From: Magnetococcales bacterium
GTDB lineage: Bacteria; Pseudomonadota; Magnetococcia; Magnetococcales; UBA8363
Assembly (NCBI GenBank): GCA_015228975.1
Contig: JADGCN010000023.1
Coordinates: forward strand, 1 to 33,579
Length of the DNA: 33,579 nt
Direction: 5' to 3'
Shown here piece after piece: positions 17,489 through 24,996 of the stretch (position 1 is its first letter; each line of letters starts with the position of its first letter). The translations under genes and the position numbers were made by a program. The notes under the pieces were generated by a model, which had not been told where the DNA came from, did no database searches, and saw only the letters and a program-made list of their open reading frames with translations.

Positions 17489-19327
17489 TTAGTCCAATTC
17501 AAACCGATCTTTGTAATCTTTAAGGAGTTGGGGATTTTGGCATTCCTTTTTGAGGAAACAACGCCCAATCGCGAGGGTTTCAATTCCGGTACCCATGAAG
17601 CAATGAAAGGCATCTTCCGGGGAGCCGACAATGGGCTCTCCCCGGACATTGAAACTGGTATTGACAATGACCGGGCAGGCGGTGCGTTCCCGGAAGTGTT
17701 GTATCAGGGCGTGATAAAGGGGATTGGTTTCACGATGAACGGTCTGGATCCGGGCGGAATAGTCGACATGAGTGACTGCGGGTATGGTGGAACGGGGAAT
17801 GTTTAATTTATCAATGCCAAAGAGTTTCTGTTCCGCCGCAGTCATGGCGCGCCTCTGGGAGGGATGAACATCGTCCACCAGCAACATGTACGGGCTATCG
17901 GTATCCAGGTTGAACCAGTCCTGCATCTCCTCGCGCAATACCGAAGGGGCGAAAGGACGAAATGATTCGCGAAATTTGACTTTAAGGTTGAGCGTGGATT
18001 GCATGGTCGCTGAACGGGCATCGCCAAGAATGGAACGGGCCCCCAAAGCACGCGGACCGAACTCCATGCGCCCCTGGAACCATCCCAAGGCTTTTCCTTC
18101 GGTCAATGCCTGTACTGAAGCCGCAATCAGATCGCGTTCCTCCAATACCTCAAAGCAGGCACCGGCGGAGGTCAGACGCTGTTCGATCTCTTGCTGCGAG
18201 AATTCGGGCCCCAGATAGGCACCATTCATGGCATCAAGATGCCCGGACGGGGTGCGTTCGTGTCCCAGATGTCCGTGATAAGCTGCCAGAGCGGCTCCGA
18301 GGGCACCACCCGCATCTCCCGAGGCGGGTTGAATCCACAGGTTGGCAAAGTGTCCATCACGTAAAATTTTGCCATTGGCCACACAATTGAGAGCAACGCC
18401 TCCCGCCAAGCACAGGTTGGGGCTTGCGGTTTCCCGGGCCAGGGCGCGTGTCAAACGCAGCACCGCTTCTTCGATGACAACCTGAATGGAGGCTGCCAAA
18501 TCCATCTCTTTCTGGGTAATCGGTTCTTCCGGAGTACGCGGTGGACCGCCGAAAAGGTGATGGAATTTTTTGCCGGTCATGGTCAGACCGGTACAATAGT
18601 CAAAGTAGGAAATGTCCAGGCGGAAAGAACCATCCGCCTTCAGGTCGATGAGATGGTCAAAGATGGTTTGCGCAAAGCGGGGTTGGCCGTAGGGGGCGAG
18701 ACCCATCACTTTGTATTCGCCGGAGTTGACCTTGAAGCCGGTGTAATAGGTAAAGGCGGAGTAAAGCAGGCCAAGGGAGTGGGGGAAATGAATTTCTTTC
18801 AGAAGTTCCAACCGGTTGCCACGCCCCATCCCCATGGAGGTCGTTGCCCATTCGCCCACACCGTCCAGGGTCAGAACTGCGGCTTCTGCAAACGGAGAGG
18901 GAAAAAAGGCGCTGGCGGCATGGCTTTGGTGATGTTCGGCGAACAGCAGGCGGGATTCGTCGGAAAAAGCGTCATCCAGGCGTCGCAATTCCTGCAAAAG
19001 CATCTTTTTCAGGAATAACTTTTCCTTGATCCATACCAGAATGGCCATGCGAAACGAGGTGAACCCCCGGGGAGCGAAGGCCAGATAGGTTTCCAGCAAC
19101 CGTTCAAATTTTAAAAACGGCTTGTCGTAAAAAACAACGTGGTCGATCTTGGAAAGGGGAACCCCGGCGGCATCCAAGCAATAGCGTACCGCATGGACGG
19201 GAAAGCTCGGGTCGTGTTTGATACGGGTGAAGCGTTCCTCCTGGGCTGCGGCGACAATCGCCCCATCTCGGACCAAGGCTGCGGCACTATCGTGATAATA
19301 GGCGGAGATTCCAAGTATGCGCGCCAT
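17489..19327 (-). CDS. NodU/CmcH-type carbamoyltransferase
   Basis: The 612-aa O-carbamoyltransferase would use carbamoyl phosphate to carbamoylate a hydroxyl on a sugar or other small molecule. The N-terminal ASKHA/TsaD-like domain shows ILGISAYYHDSAAALVRDG (4-22), the metal-binding EHHQSHAASAFF (131-142), SGEYKVMGLAPYG (202-214) and LCLAGGVALNCVANGK (305-320). The C-terminal domain shows GWFQGRMEFGPRALGARSIL and FNVRGEPIV. Length is standard. It sits 7 nt after the DUF5989-like gene and upstream of the Maf glycosyltransferase, so the acceptor may be a flagellin-linked or surface glycan; this acceptor is inference. Confidence 0.93.
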   Translation of the reverse strand: MARILGISAYYHDSAAALVRDGAIVAAAQEERFTRIKHDPSFPVHAVRYCLDAAGVPLSKIDHVVFYDKPFLKFERLLETYLAFAPRGFTSFRMAILVWIKEKLFLKKMLLQELRRLDDAFSDESRLLFAEHHQSHAASAFFPSPFAEAAVLTLDGVGEWATTSMGMGRGNRLELLKEIHFPHSLGLLYSAFTYYTGFKVNSGEYKVMGLAPYGQPRFAQTIFDHLIDLKADGSFRLDISYFDYCTGLTMTGKKFHHLFGGPPRTPEEPITQKEMDLAASIQVVIEEAVLRLTRALARETASPNLCLAGGVALNCVANGKILRDGHFANLWIQPASGDAGGALGAALAAYHGHLGHERTPSGHLDAMNGAYLGPEFSQQEIEQRLTSAGACFEVLEERDLIAASVQALTEGKALGWFQGRMEFGPRALGARSILGDARSATMQSTLNLKVKFRESFRPFAPSVLREEMQDWFNLDTDSPYMLLVDDVHPSQRRAMTAAEQKLFGIDKLNIPRSTIPAVTHVDYSARIQTVHRETNPLYHALIQHFRERTACPVIVNTSFNVRGEPIVGSPEDAFHCFMGTGIETLAIGRCFLKKECQNPQLLKDYKDRFELD

Positions 19328-19334
19328 GAAGGAT

Positions 19335-19484
19335 CTAAAAAAGTGTGTAAATAAATGGTGCCACAGCGGAACCCTGACTGAGGACGATCAGCCCACCCAA
19401 AAGGACCATCGTGATCAGGATGGGTAGCAACCAAAATTTTTTTCTGACCCGCATGAACGCCCAGAGTTCAATGAAAAAAGACAT
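19335..19484 (-). CDS. Small DUF5989-like membrane protein (49 aa)
   Basis: The ATG at 19482-19484 opens a 49-aa frame: a short amphipathic start (MSFFIELWAFMRVRKKFW), one transmembrane helix (LLPILITMVLLGGLIVL) and a conserved-looking tail SQGSAVAPFIYTLF ending at TAG 19335. This is the standard form of the tiny DUF5989 proteins encoded next to NodU/CmcH carbamoyltransferases, and here it lies immediately upstream of one with a 7-nt gap. Its role is unknown; a membrane anchor or partner for the carbamoyltransferase is plausible. No strong ribosome-binding site is visible. The recognition is from recall of the family pattern. Confidence 0.85.
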   Translation of the reverse strand: MSFFIELWAFMRVRKKFWLLPILITMVLLGGLIVLSQGSAVAPFIYTLF

Positions 19485-19544
19485 GGTAAGCGCAGCCGGT
19501 ATTGAATAGCTAGTGGGGGAAAAGGAATGAGTGACTTGTTGCGA

Positions 19545-19697
19545 TCAACTTGAAATCCCCGGGTCCAGGCCGAGCCGATCCATCAGCTCGACACAGTACC
19601 CGGTTTGGAAGCCTTTGAGACTGAACAGACCCATTACACCGGTCCACCCCTCTTGATGAACCGACGCATCAACCCATTCAGCGGCGAATCCCTTCAT
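19545..19697 (-). CDS. Unrecognised small ORF or gene remnant (50 aa)
   Basis: The 309-nt gap between the DUF5989-like gene and the cold-shock gene contains a 50-aa ATG frame (starts MKGFAAEWVDASV, ends RLGLDPGISS) whose composition looks like real protein. The same frame stays open upstream for at least 20 more codons without a start. I do not recognise it. It may be the tail of a decayed gene or a small protein. The promoter for the carbamoyltransferase group should also lie in this gap, but I see no convincing one. Confidence 0.25.
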   Translation of the reverse strand: MKGFAAEWVDASVHQEGWTGVMGLFSLKGFQTGYCVELMDRLGLDPGISS

Positions 19698-19793
19698 CGA
19701 AACTTGGCGACACCCACGAACATCTCCATGGGAACCGGCATGCTTGCTGCTGAACGGGTGGATTGACCTGATCCAAAGTTTGGGGATAAAAAT

Positions 19794-20003
19794 CTACACC
19801 ACCTCCACGTCGTTGGCCTGAAGGCCTTTTTGGCCTTGAACCACAGTGAACTCGACTTTCTGGCCTTCTTTCAATGAGCGAAACCCATCGCTCTTGATTG
19901 AGGAGAAGTGAACAAAAACGTCTTCACCATGCTCACGGGCGATAAATCCAAAGCCCTTGCTATCGTTGAACCATTTGACGGTTCCTGTTTCCCTGTCAGA
20001 CAT
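19794..20003 (-). CDS. cspA: Cold-shock domain protein
   Basis: The 69-aa single-domain CspA-type RNA chaperone has both RNA-binding motifs: KGFGFI (RNP1) and VFVHFSSI (RNP2), in the frame [28 protein letters not shown]. The open frame continues upstream to 20123, but the ATG at 20001-20003 gives the canonical protein start ([12 protein letters not shown]) and is preceded by AGGAG with about 10-nt spacing. It stands alone between the carbamoyltransferase group and the flagellar cluster. The exact Csp paralogue cannot be told. Confidence 0.95.
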   Translation of the reverse strand: MSDRETGTVKWFNDSKGFGFIAREHGEDVFVHFSSIKSDGFRSLKEGQKVEFTVVQGQKGLQANDVEVV

Positions 20004-20043
20004 GTATGCAAAACTCCTGTTGGTTTGTTCAATGTACACGGCG

Positions 20044-20052
20044 TTTATAGCA
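20044..20052 (-). promoter_or_regulatory. Predicted extended -10 promoter of the cold-shock gene
   Basis: On the minus strand TGCTATAAA gives an extended -10 motif (TGn plus TATAAA), with only a weak -35 (TTTGCT, 17 nt upstream of the hexamer). The start would be near 20037, about 34 nt before the ATG at 20003. Confidence 0.45.
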
Positions 20053-20249
20053 TGTTGCAGTCCAGAAGCAAACAAAATTGTGCAAAAAAGTGGGAAATGA
20101 AGAAAAAAAACATCCAATCGCAAGGGGAAAGCAAGGACTGAAACGGAAAAATCTTGAATAATTTCTGAAGGTTATTCTTTTTTGGAGAATGCCGGGAGCC
20201 AAGTACACGACCTTAAAGACAGCGGTTCCGTCAGCACAGAGAGGGGGGG

Positions 20250-20603
20250 TTACGCTTGCCGTGACATCAGGATCAACGATTTGGCGGTACGGCCATAACC
20301 TTGACGCATGGACTGCATGCGGCGATTGTGGGCCATGATCTGCTGCGAGACCCCCCCCTTGTACTCGTTCAATGTGCTGGTCACCTGGGCGAGCTGTTCA
20401 ACGAGCATTTGCAGGCGGGGTTTCAGGAAAGGGTCGGTGGCGGCGGCTTGACGCAACTCTTCTTCAGACAGGTGCTGTAACCGGTCCGTGGCTTCCAGCC
20501 AATCCTGGTTCAATCTTTCGAGATCGGATGACGCCAATTCATCAGGCTTTTCCAAACGCCGCAGAATCGTTTCCAACCAGACGACAACGGTTTCCACGGA
20601 CAT
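20250..20603 (-). CDS. Helical protein in FliT position (putative FliT-like chaperone)
   Basis: The 117-aa, almost entirely helical protein (VVVWLETILRRLEKPDELASSDLERLNQDW, then LQMLVEQLAQVTSTLNEY) ends with a basic C-terminal tail (NRRMQSMRQGYGRTAKSL). Its start overlaps the fliS stop by one base (TGATG). Position after fliD-fliS, size and helical character match FliT, the FliD export chaperone. Sequence identity is not recognisable by eye, so the FliT name is a positional inference. It is the last gene of the flagellar run; no clear terminator follows. Confidence 0.55.
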   Translation of the reverse strand: MSVETVVVWLETILRRLEKPDELASSDLERLNQDWLEATDRLQHLSEEELRQAAATDPFLKPRLQMLVEQLAQVTSTLNEYKGGVSQQIMAHNRRMQSMRQGYGRTAKSLILMSRQA

Positions 20604-21043
20604 CAGTAGGCCCCCCCTGCCAAACGCCGAGGGGCACCCTCAGCCGGGGTGGCCATGGCCGCAGCGGCCTGGCCCTGCACCTGACGCACCGCAACGCGCC
20701 AGCCTTCCAACAGGGTATTCAAATTTTTGATCACAACGCGGATCTGTTCCATATCCTGTTTGATATTGGCTTCGGTCAGCCGGTCGATCATGTAGCTGTA
20801 CAACTCAAAGAGCTGAATCGCCAAATCCCCCCCCTTCTGGAAATCGAGGGTGGCCTGCAATTCCGACACGATGGCCAACCCCCGGCGCAGATACATTTTA
20901 TGCTCGCTGAGGCGTTTGGACTCCTTCTCCACTATGGCACGCTCCAAAAAGCGGATCGCCCCTTCATAGAGCAAAATGAGGAGATCCTCTTTGGAGGCGG
21001 TGTTGGCCTGCGAAGTCTTGTATCGTTTCAAACCGTAGGACAT
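20603..21043 (-). CDS. fliS: Flagellin export chaperone FliS
   Basis: The 146-aa four-helix protein has the typical FliS pattern: a YKTSQ..TASKEDLLILLYEGAIRFLERA start, then LSELQATLDFQKGGDLAIQLFELYSYMIDRL-type helices and a C-terminal NLLEGWR-like end (LNTLLEGWRVAV). FliS binds the C-terminus of flagellin in the cytoplasm and prevents premature polymerisation. It is followed by a Gln/Ala-rich tail. It lies 18 nt after a second FliS-like gene, so two FliS paralogues are encoded back to back. Confidence 0.93.
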   Translation of the reverse strand: MSYGLKRYKTSQANTASKEDLLILLYEGAIRFLERAIVEKESKRLSEHKMYLRRGLAIVSELQATLDFQKGGDLAIQLFELYSYMIDRLTEANIKQDMEQIRVVIKNLNTLLEGWRVAVRQVQGQAAAAMATPAEGAPRRLAGGAY

Positions 21044-21061
21044 GGGGTCAGGCCTCGAAGA

Positions 21062-21433
21062 TTAGGAGAGAACCAATGGCCGGGCACCACGCCATCCGTC
21101 AAGCAATATTTCCAACTGTTCAACAACCCGGTTGATATAATCAGTCTCATGAGTCAAACCCGATTGCGCCAAGCTCTCCAGCATGAATGTGTACAGGTCA
21201 TTCAACTGGTTGGGTACCGGACCGCCCTTCTCATAGTCCAATGTGTTCTGGAAATGTTCAATGATCCGTTTGCCCCTTCCCAGTTTATCTTTAAAATCAT
21301 CGACCCGCCCATCTTCGCAAGCCTGGGAGGCCTGGTTTAAAAACTTGATGCACCCTTCGTACAACTGGATCAGGATTTCCAATCCAGAAAGCGGTGCCGG
21401 GCTTTCCTGGGTTTGTGCCACTTGTGTTTCCAT
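21062..21433 (-). CDS. Second FliS-like flagellin chaperone
   Basis: The product, about 123 aa, shares the FliS signature of its neighbour: ILIQLYEGCIKFLNQASQA, IIEHFQNTLDYEKGGPVPNQLNDLYTFMLESL, and QLEILLDGWRGA at the end. The open frame runs to 21484, but the preceding segment (Gly/Trp/His-rich) looks non-coding. The ATG at 21433 (METQVAQTQ) with AGAGAG about 8 nt upstream is preferred. It lacks the N-terminal YK motif seen in the other FliS and has a longer Pro-containing lead-in. It may serve the second flagellin or be a FliS co-chaperone; the specificity is inference. Confidence 0.85.
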   Translation of the reverse strand: METQVAQTQESPAPLSGLEILIQLYEGCIKFLNQASQACEDGRVDDFKDKLGRGKRIIEHFQNTLDYEKGGPVPNQLNDLYTFMLESLAQSGLTHETDYINRVVEQLEILLDGWRGARPLVLS

Positions 21434-21555
21434 TGGACAGGCTCTCTTTCTGCAATGTGTGGTCGTCCACCCCCCCCCATGCACTACCCATTGCCATGAC
21501 TCAAAGGGAAAGGCTGGCGTTTCGTTTATTCAGTGATGCGGGTGATTTGGCAACA

Positions 21556-21595
21556 GCGCAAAAGTGAAAGCAAACATCAGACCAATTATTCTGAT
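21556..21595 (-). terminator. Weak terminator-like hairpin after fliD
   Basis: On the minus strand ATCAGA / TCTGAT (21595-21590 and 21581-21576) forms a 6-bp stem with an 8-nt loop, followed by a T-rich run (GTTTGCTTTCACTTTTG). It lies just past the fliD stop and could partly terminate fliD transcripts ahead of the fliS genes. Confidence 0.3.
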
Positions 21596-21603
21596 CGCCC
21601 CTG

Positions 21604-23433
21604 TTACAGCTTGGACAGTGCCGAGGTCAAGGCGTTGCCCTGACTGTTCATGCTGCTGACCAACTGCTCCAGATTGGCAAATTTTTTGTTCAACTGTGCC
21701 CGAACCTTATCTTCCCGTGCTTGTTCCCGCGTTATGGTGTCATCCAGGGATTTGAGTTGGTCTACAAGGCTTTGTTTGGAACCTCCAAGGGAGCCGGTGT
21801 TGTTGGTAATGCTTTTGAGCAATGTGTCCAAGCGGTAGGACAGACCAGCACTGTTGTTGGTACCGACTGCGGTCTGGGTGTTGGTGAACAGACTGGACAA
21901 GTTGGTGAAGTTGGTATTCAGGGCGGAATCAAGCTTGGTGCTGTCGAAGCTGACCTGACCGGTTTTTTGATCCGTCCTGAGACCGATCTCCGCCAAGATG
22001 GAAAATGGGCTCAACCTGTTTCCCGAAAGATCGCCGCTCGAAGTAGCCGTATTCAACTGCCCCCGTAATTGGGAGACAACGCTACGTGCCAAGGCCGATG
22101 CCTCTAGGGTTCCACCCTTGGTGGAGTTGTCGGCTATGAATTTAATGACATCGTTAAATGCCGAAGTGAAAGAATTCAGAGTCGTCTTAAGTGATGTATT
22201 GTCATTGGCCACAGTCACGGATACGGGTGTGTTGGCTGCGGTGACTTGCTTGAGTGACAGGGTGATGCCGGGCAAAACACTGGTCACCGTGTTGCTGGAG
22301 CTGTAAATATTGGTCAGGCCGTCTATCTTCAACTGGGCGTCCTGGCCAACGCTCGACTGGAATGCCCCCCAACTGGTTGCTGCGGTCGATTCCAACGTCG
22401 AGGCGGTGCCATTTCCATCCACGTTGCTGAAACCCACATTGACACTCAAATTAGTGATGGCAGTAGTGCCGTCCATGACCAGACGATTCTGGTAACCATC
22501 GTTGACGACACTAGCTTTGAGACCAGTCAGGTTCATGCTGTTGATCCGGGTCGCGATTCCTGCCAACGTATCCCCTGCAGTTACGCCAACGCCCGGAATC
22601 ATCCCAACGGCCGCATTGGCATAAGTGACTCCATTATAGGTGAATCCGAAACTCGTGATCGCGTTGACGGTTGCGCTGGAGCTGGTCATGGCGGTGGCGG
22701 TGCCCATTGCAACGGTATTGCCCGATGTCGCCGCAGTATCCCAAGTTTGGCCACCGGTCCAAGCCATGTTCATGACCAGATTCGTCAGACGCGTCGTATT
22801 GGTCGTGCCATCCGAATTACGGCTCCCGGCTCCCTGGTCCCTGGGGGTCAGGACCAAACGGTAGTTGGTACCGTCAAACAGGGTACTGGCACTGACGCCA
22901 GTTGAATTCGTGCCATAGTTGTAACTGCTGATTTTCGAGGCAATGGTCGATAGGGAATCCCCTGAGGCAATTGCAAAGTTGGCATTGGTGTAATTGGTCG
23001 TCGAACCATCGGTATTCATGAGGGTGAAGCTCAGGGTCGGCGCGGCAGAGAGCGTATCGGTCGAACTGGTGACACCCGCCGCAGACATCATCGTTTGGGA
23101 GCTGGCCAGACGTGAAATCTCAACACTGTGGCTGCCCGCAACTGCTGTGGACGAAGCCGTCACATCAAGATAAGTCGTATCACCGCTGGTTGCCGTGTGC
23201 GGCGACCAGGAGGCAACCGATTGCAAATTGGTCACCGTTGTATCAAGGGCGGCGAGTTTGGTACCCAGGTCGTTCAACGCCGCCTGCTGCGTGGTCAGGT
23301 TGCTTTTCTTCGTTTGCAGGGCGGTCATGCGCCGGGTTTCGACCGTCATCAACTGATCGACCATATTCGCCGGCAACCCGGTGGCCAACCCCCCGAAACT
23401 GATCGGGGTACTCGAAACGCTGGAAGTAGCCAT
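21604..23433 (-). CDS. fliD: Flagellar hook-associated protein 2 (filament cap)
   Basis: The 609-aa protein is the filament cap that inserts flagellin subunits at the tip. The N-terminal FliD domain reads ISFGGLATGLPANMVDQLMTVETRRMTALQTKKSNLTTQQAALNDLGTKLAALDT, and the C-terminal helical domain reads LDDTITREQAREDKVRAQLNKKFANLEQLVSSMNSQGNALTSALSKL. The middle is Ser/Thr/Asn-rich, as in surface-exposed FliD domains, and makes this version longer than the E. coli protein (468 aa). The ribosome-binding site AAGGGGAA precedes the ATG at 23431-23433. It lies 36 nt after a small unknown gene. Confidence 0.96.
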   Translation of the reverse strand: MATSSVSSTPISFGGLATGLPANMVDQLMTVETRRMTALQTKKSNLTTQQAALNDLGTKLAALDTTVTNLQSVASWSPHTATSGDTTYLDVTASSTAVAGSHSVEISRLASSQTMMSAAGVTSSTDTLSAAPTLSFTLMNTDGSTTNYTNANFAIASGDSLSTIASKISSYNYGTNSTGVSASTLFDGTNYRLVLTPRDQGAGSRNSDGTTNTTRLTNLVMNMAWTGGQTWDTAATSGNTVAMGTATAMTSSSATVNAITSFGFTYNGVTYANAAVGMIPGVGVTAGDTLAGIATRINSMNLTGLKASVVNDGYQNRLVMDGTTAITNLSVNVGFSNVDGNGTASTLESTAATSWGAFQSSVGQDAQLKIDGLTNIYSSSNTVTSVLPGITLSLKQVTAANTPVSVTVANDNTSLKTTLNSFTSAFNDVIKFIADNSTKGGTLEASALARSVVSQLRGQLNTATSSGDLSGNRLSPFSILAEIGLRTDQKTGQVSFDSTKLDSALNTNFTNLSSLFTNTQTAVGTNNSAGLSYRLDTLLKSITNNTGSLGGSKQSLVDQLKSLDDTITREQAREDKVRAQLNKKFANLEQLVSSMNSQGNALTSALSKL

Positions 23434-23469
23434 ATGATCTTCCCCTTAATTTCCTTCGATCCCTATCTT

Positions 23470-23757
23470 TCAGACACACCGGTCATACAACATGTTCTGC
23501 AATACCTGCATTTTGATGGACAGGTCATGCATCTGATCACCTTTCAGGCGAGCGATCTCCCGACTGTCCACGGTATCCACGACCGTCACCTGATTCTCCA
23601 TCACGGACTCATCCAAACGCAACATCAAAGAGGACATGGAATCAAGAAACTGGTTGGCTTCATGCACCAACGACCCCAAATCCGCCAGTTCGTCCAGTAG
23701 CACCGGTGTTTCCAACGTGATTGGAATTTCCTTGGCAACACCCATCATTTCGCTCAT
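23470..23757 (-). CDS. Unknown small protein between flagellin and fliD (95 aa)
   Basis: The 95-aa acidic, helical protein (LLDELADLGSLVHEANQFLDSMSSLMLRLDE, then MHDLSIKMQVLQNML) has no signal peptide or membrane segment. It occupies the slot where flaG is found in many fliC-flaG-fliD-fliS clusters, but the FlaG C-terminal pattern (RDTGEVIRQIP-like) is absent, so I do not assign it. A sigma-28-type promoter and a hairpin lie directly upstream. Coupling to fliD (36-nt gap) suggests a filament-assembly role. Met4 or Met5 are alternative starts. Confidence 0.65.
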   Translation of the reverse strand: MSEMMGVAKEIPITLETPVLLDELADLGSLVHEANQFLDSMSSLMLRLDESVMENQVTVVDTVDSREIARLKGDQMHDLSIKMQVLQNMLYDRCV

Positions 23758-23774
23758 GGCACACCTACCGCATC

Positions 23775-23793
23775 CAGGAACATCTTTCCTGGC
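23775..23793 (-). other. Hairpin in the leader of the 95-aa gene
   Basis: CCAGGAA / TTCCTGG forms a perfect 7-bp stem with a 5-nt loop immediately downstream of the predicted sigma-28 start. It would sit at the very 5' end of that transcript or close the upstream flagellin transcript. Confidence 0.5.
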
Positions 23794-23803
23794 CTTCCTT
23801 ATT

Positions 23804-23830
23804 TATCGGCTGATTTCGCCCTGACTTGCG
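23804..23830 (-). promoter_or_regulatory. Predicted sigma-28 (FliA) promoter before the 95-aa gene and fliD
   Basis: On the minus strand an exact GCCGATAA -10 element (23804-23811) lies 11 nt after GCAAGTCA (23823-23830), which matches the TAAAGTTT -35 consensus at 4 of 8 positions. Spacing is the canonical 11 nt. The predicted start lies about 40 nt before the ATG at 23757. Confidence 0.5.
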
Positions 23831-23836
23831 ATCTTT

Positions 23837-24682
23837 TTATCCGAGCAGCTTCAGGGCGAGCTGAGGTTGCTGATTGGCCTGGGCCAAAATGGCGGTTCCC
23901 GCTTGTTGCAAAATGGAATTGCGTGTCAGGTTGGCGGTTTCTGCCGCAATGTCCGCATCCATGATACGCGAACGTGCCGCCGACATGTTTTCCACCACAT
24001 TCGTCAGGTTGGAAACAACGGCCTGGAAGCGGTTTTGGATGGCACCCAGATTGGAGCGGACATTGGAAATGGCATCCAGGGCGGAGTCAATTTTGGCTAA
24101 CGTGGTACTGGCGTAGATTGAATCAACCCTGCCTGAATACGTTTTCACAGCCGTTCCCGACAGAATCCCCAGCTTTAGCGTGCTGATATTCATGGTCGAG
24201 ATGTTCATGGTAATCGTCTGGCCCGCATTGGTTCCAACCTGGAACGCAATTGTGGCCATGGATCCATTCAACACACCTCTGTTGTTGAACGTAACTTGGT
24301 TGGCGGTCCTCTGAATTTCCTGCAGGAGTTGCTTGACCTCCAGGTTAAGGGAATTACGGTCCGTGTTGGAGTTCGTCCCGTTGATGGCCTGCACCGCCAG
24401 TTCCCGAATCCGCTGCAAAGAATTGGTGTTTTCTTCCAGCGCCCCTTCGGCCACCTGCGCAAGGGAGATGCCATCATTGGCGTTGCGAATGGCTTGGGTC
24501 AGACCACGGACCTGGGAAGTCATCCGCTGAGAAATCGCCAACCCGGCGGCGTCATCCTTGGCGGAATTGATCCGGAGACCGGAGGCCAAGCGGGCAAAGC
24601 TGGTCCCCAGGGAATTGGTGGAATGATCAAGATGACGTCGAGTGTTGATAGAGGCAATGTTTGTGTTGATAAAAAGCGGCAT
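23837..24682 (-). CDS. fliC: Flagellin (short, 281 aa)
   Basis: This is the main filament subunit type. The N-terminal D0/D1 region is INTNIASINTRRHL, GTSFARLASGLRINSAKDDAAGLAIS, NDGISLAQVAEGALEENTNSLQRIRELAVQA. The C-terminal D1/D0 region is LGAIQNRFQAVVSNLTNVVENMSAARSRIMDADIAAETANLTRNSILQQAGTAILAQANQQPQLALKLLG. The variable middle is only about 50 residues, including a tandem TMNISTMNIST, so the subunit has essentially only D0/D1. It follows fliW across a 314-nt leader. Probable client of FliW, FliS and the Maf glycosyltransferase. Confidence 0.96.
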   Translation of the reverse strand: MPLFINTNIASINTRRHLDHSTNSLGTSFARLASGLRINSAKDDAAGLAISQRMTSQVRGLTQAIRNANDGISLAQVAEGALEENTNSLQRIRELAVQAINGTNSNTDRNSLNLEVKQLLQEIQRTANQVTFNNRGVLNGSMATIAFQVGTNAGQTITMNISTMNISTLKLGILSGTAVKTYSGRVDSIYASTTLAKIDSALDAISNVRSNLGAIQNRFQAVVSNLTNVVENMSAARSRIMDADIAAETANLTRNSILQQAGTAILAQANQQPQLALKLLG

Positions 24683-24990
24683 GGTTCATTCCCCTTTGTC
24701 CGGGAGCTTTTTCCCAGTCCAACCCCTTAAGGGCTGGTTGTCGGTTGCCGATGAAGCCGGGCCTCTTGCCCAATAACCTTTAATTTCCCGGATTGGTTTT
24801 CCGGGTCAACCCTGGAAATGAAGTCTGTATGGAGCTGGTCAGGATGAAAATGGTCGATTCCAAGAAAACTTGTCAACCATTCTGACTTGTCACTCAAACT
24901 TCCTCCACCGGGGGTTACTCCATCTGTTACTTAGGTTCTTTTGTAATCATGAAAACGAATGCGTACGAATGCTTCGGTTTGGTTCGCTCC
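24683..24990 (-). promoter_or_regulatory. Leader region of the short flagellin gene
   Basis: No gene is visible in this gap of about 310 nt between fliW and the flagellin start. On the minus strand TAAAGGTT (24775-24782) matches the sigma-28 -35 element at 7 of 8 positions, but the expected -10 position reads poorly (GGCCCGGC), so a promoter here is only suggestive. A 10-bp palindrome CCCTTAAGGG lies near the ATG at about 24725-24734, and GGGG precedes the start codon as a weak ribosome-binding site. Confidence 0.25.
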
Positions 24991-24996
24991 CCTCTC

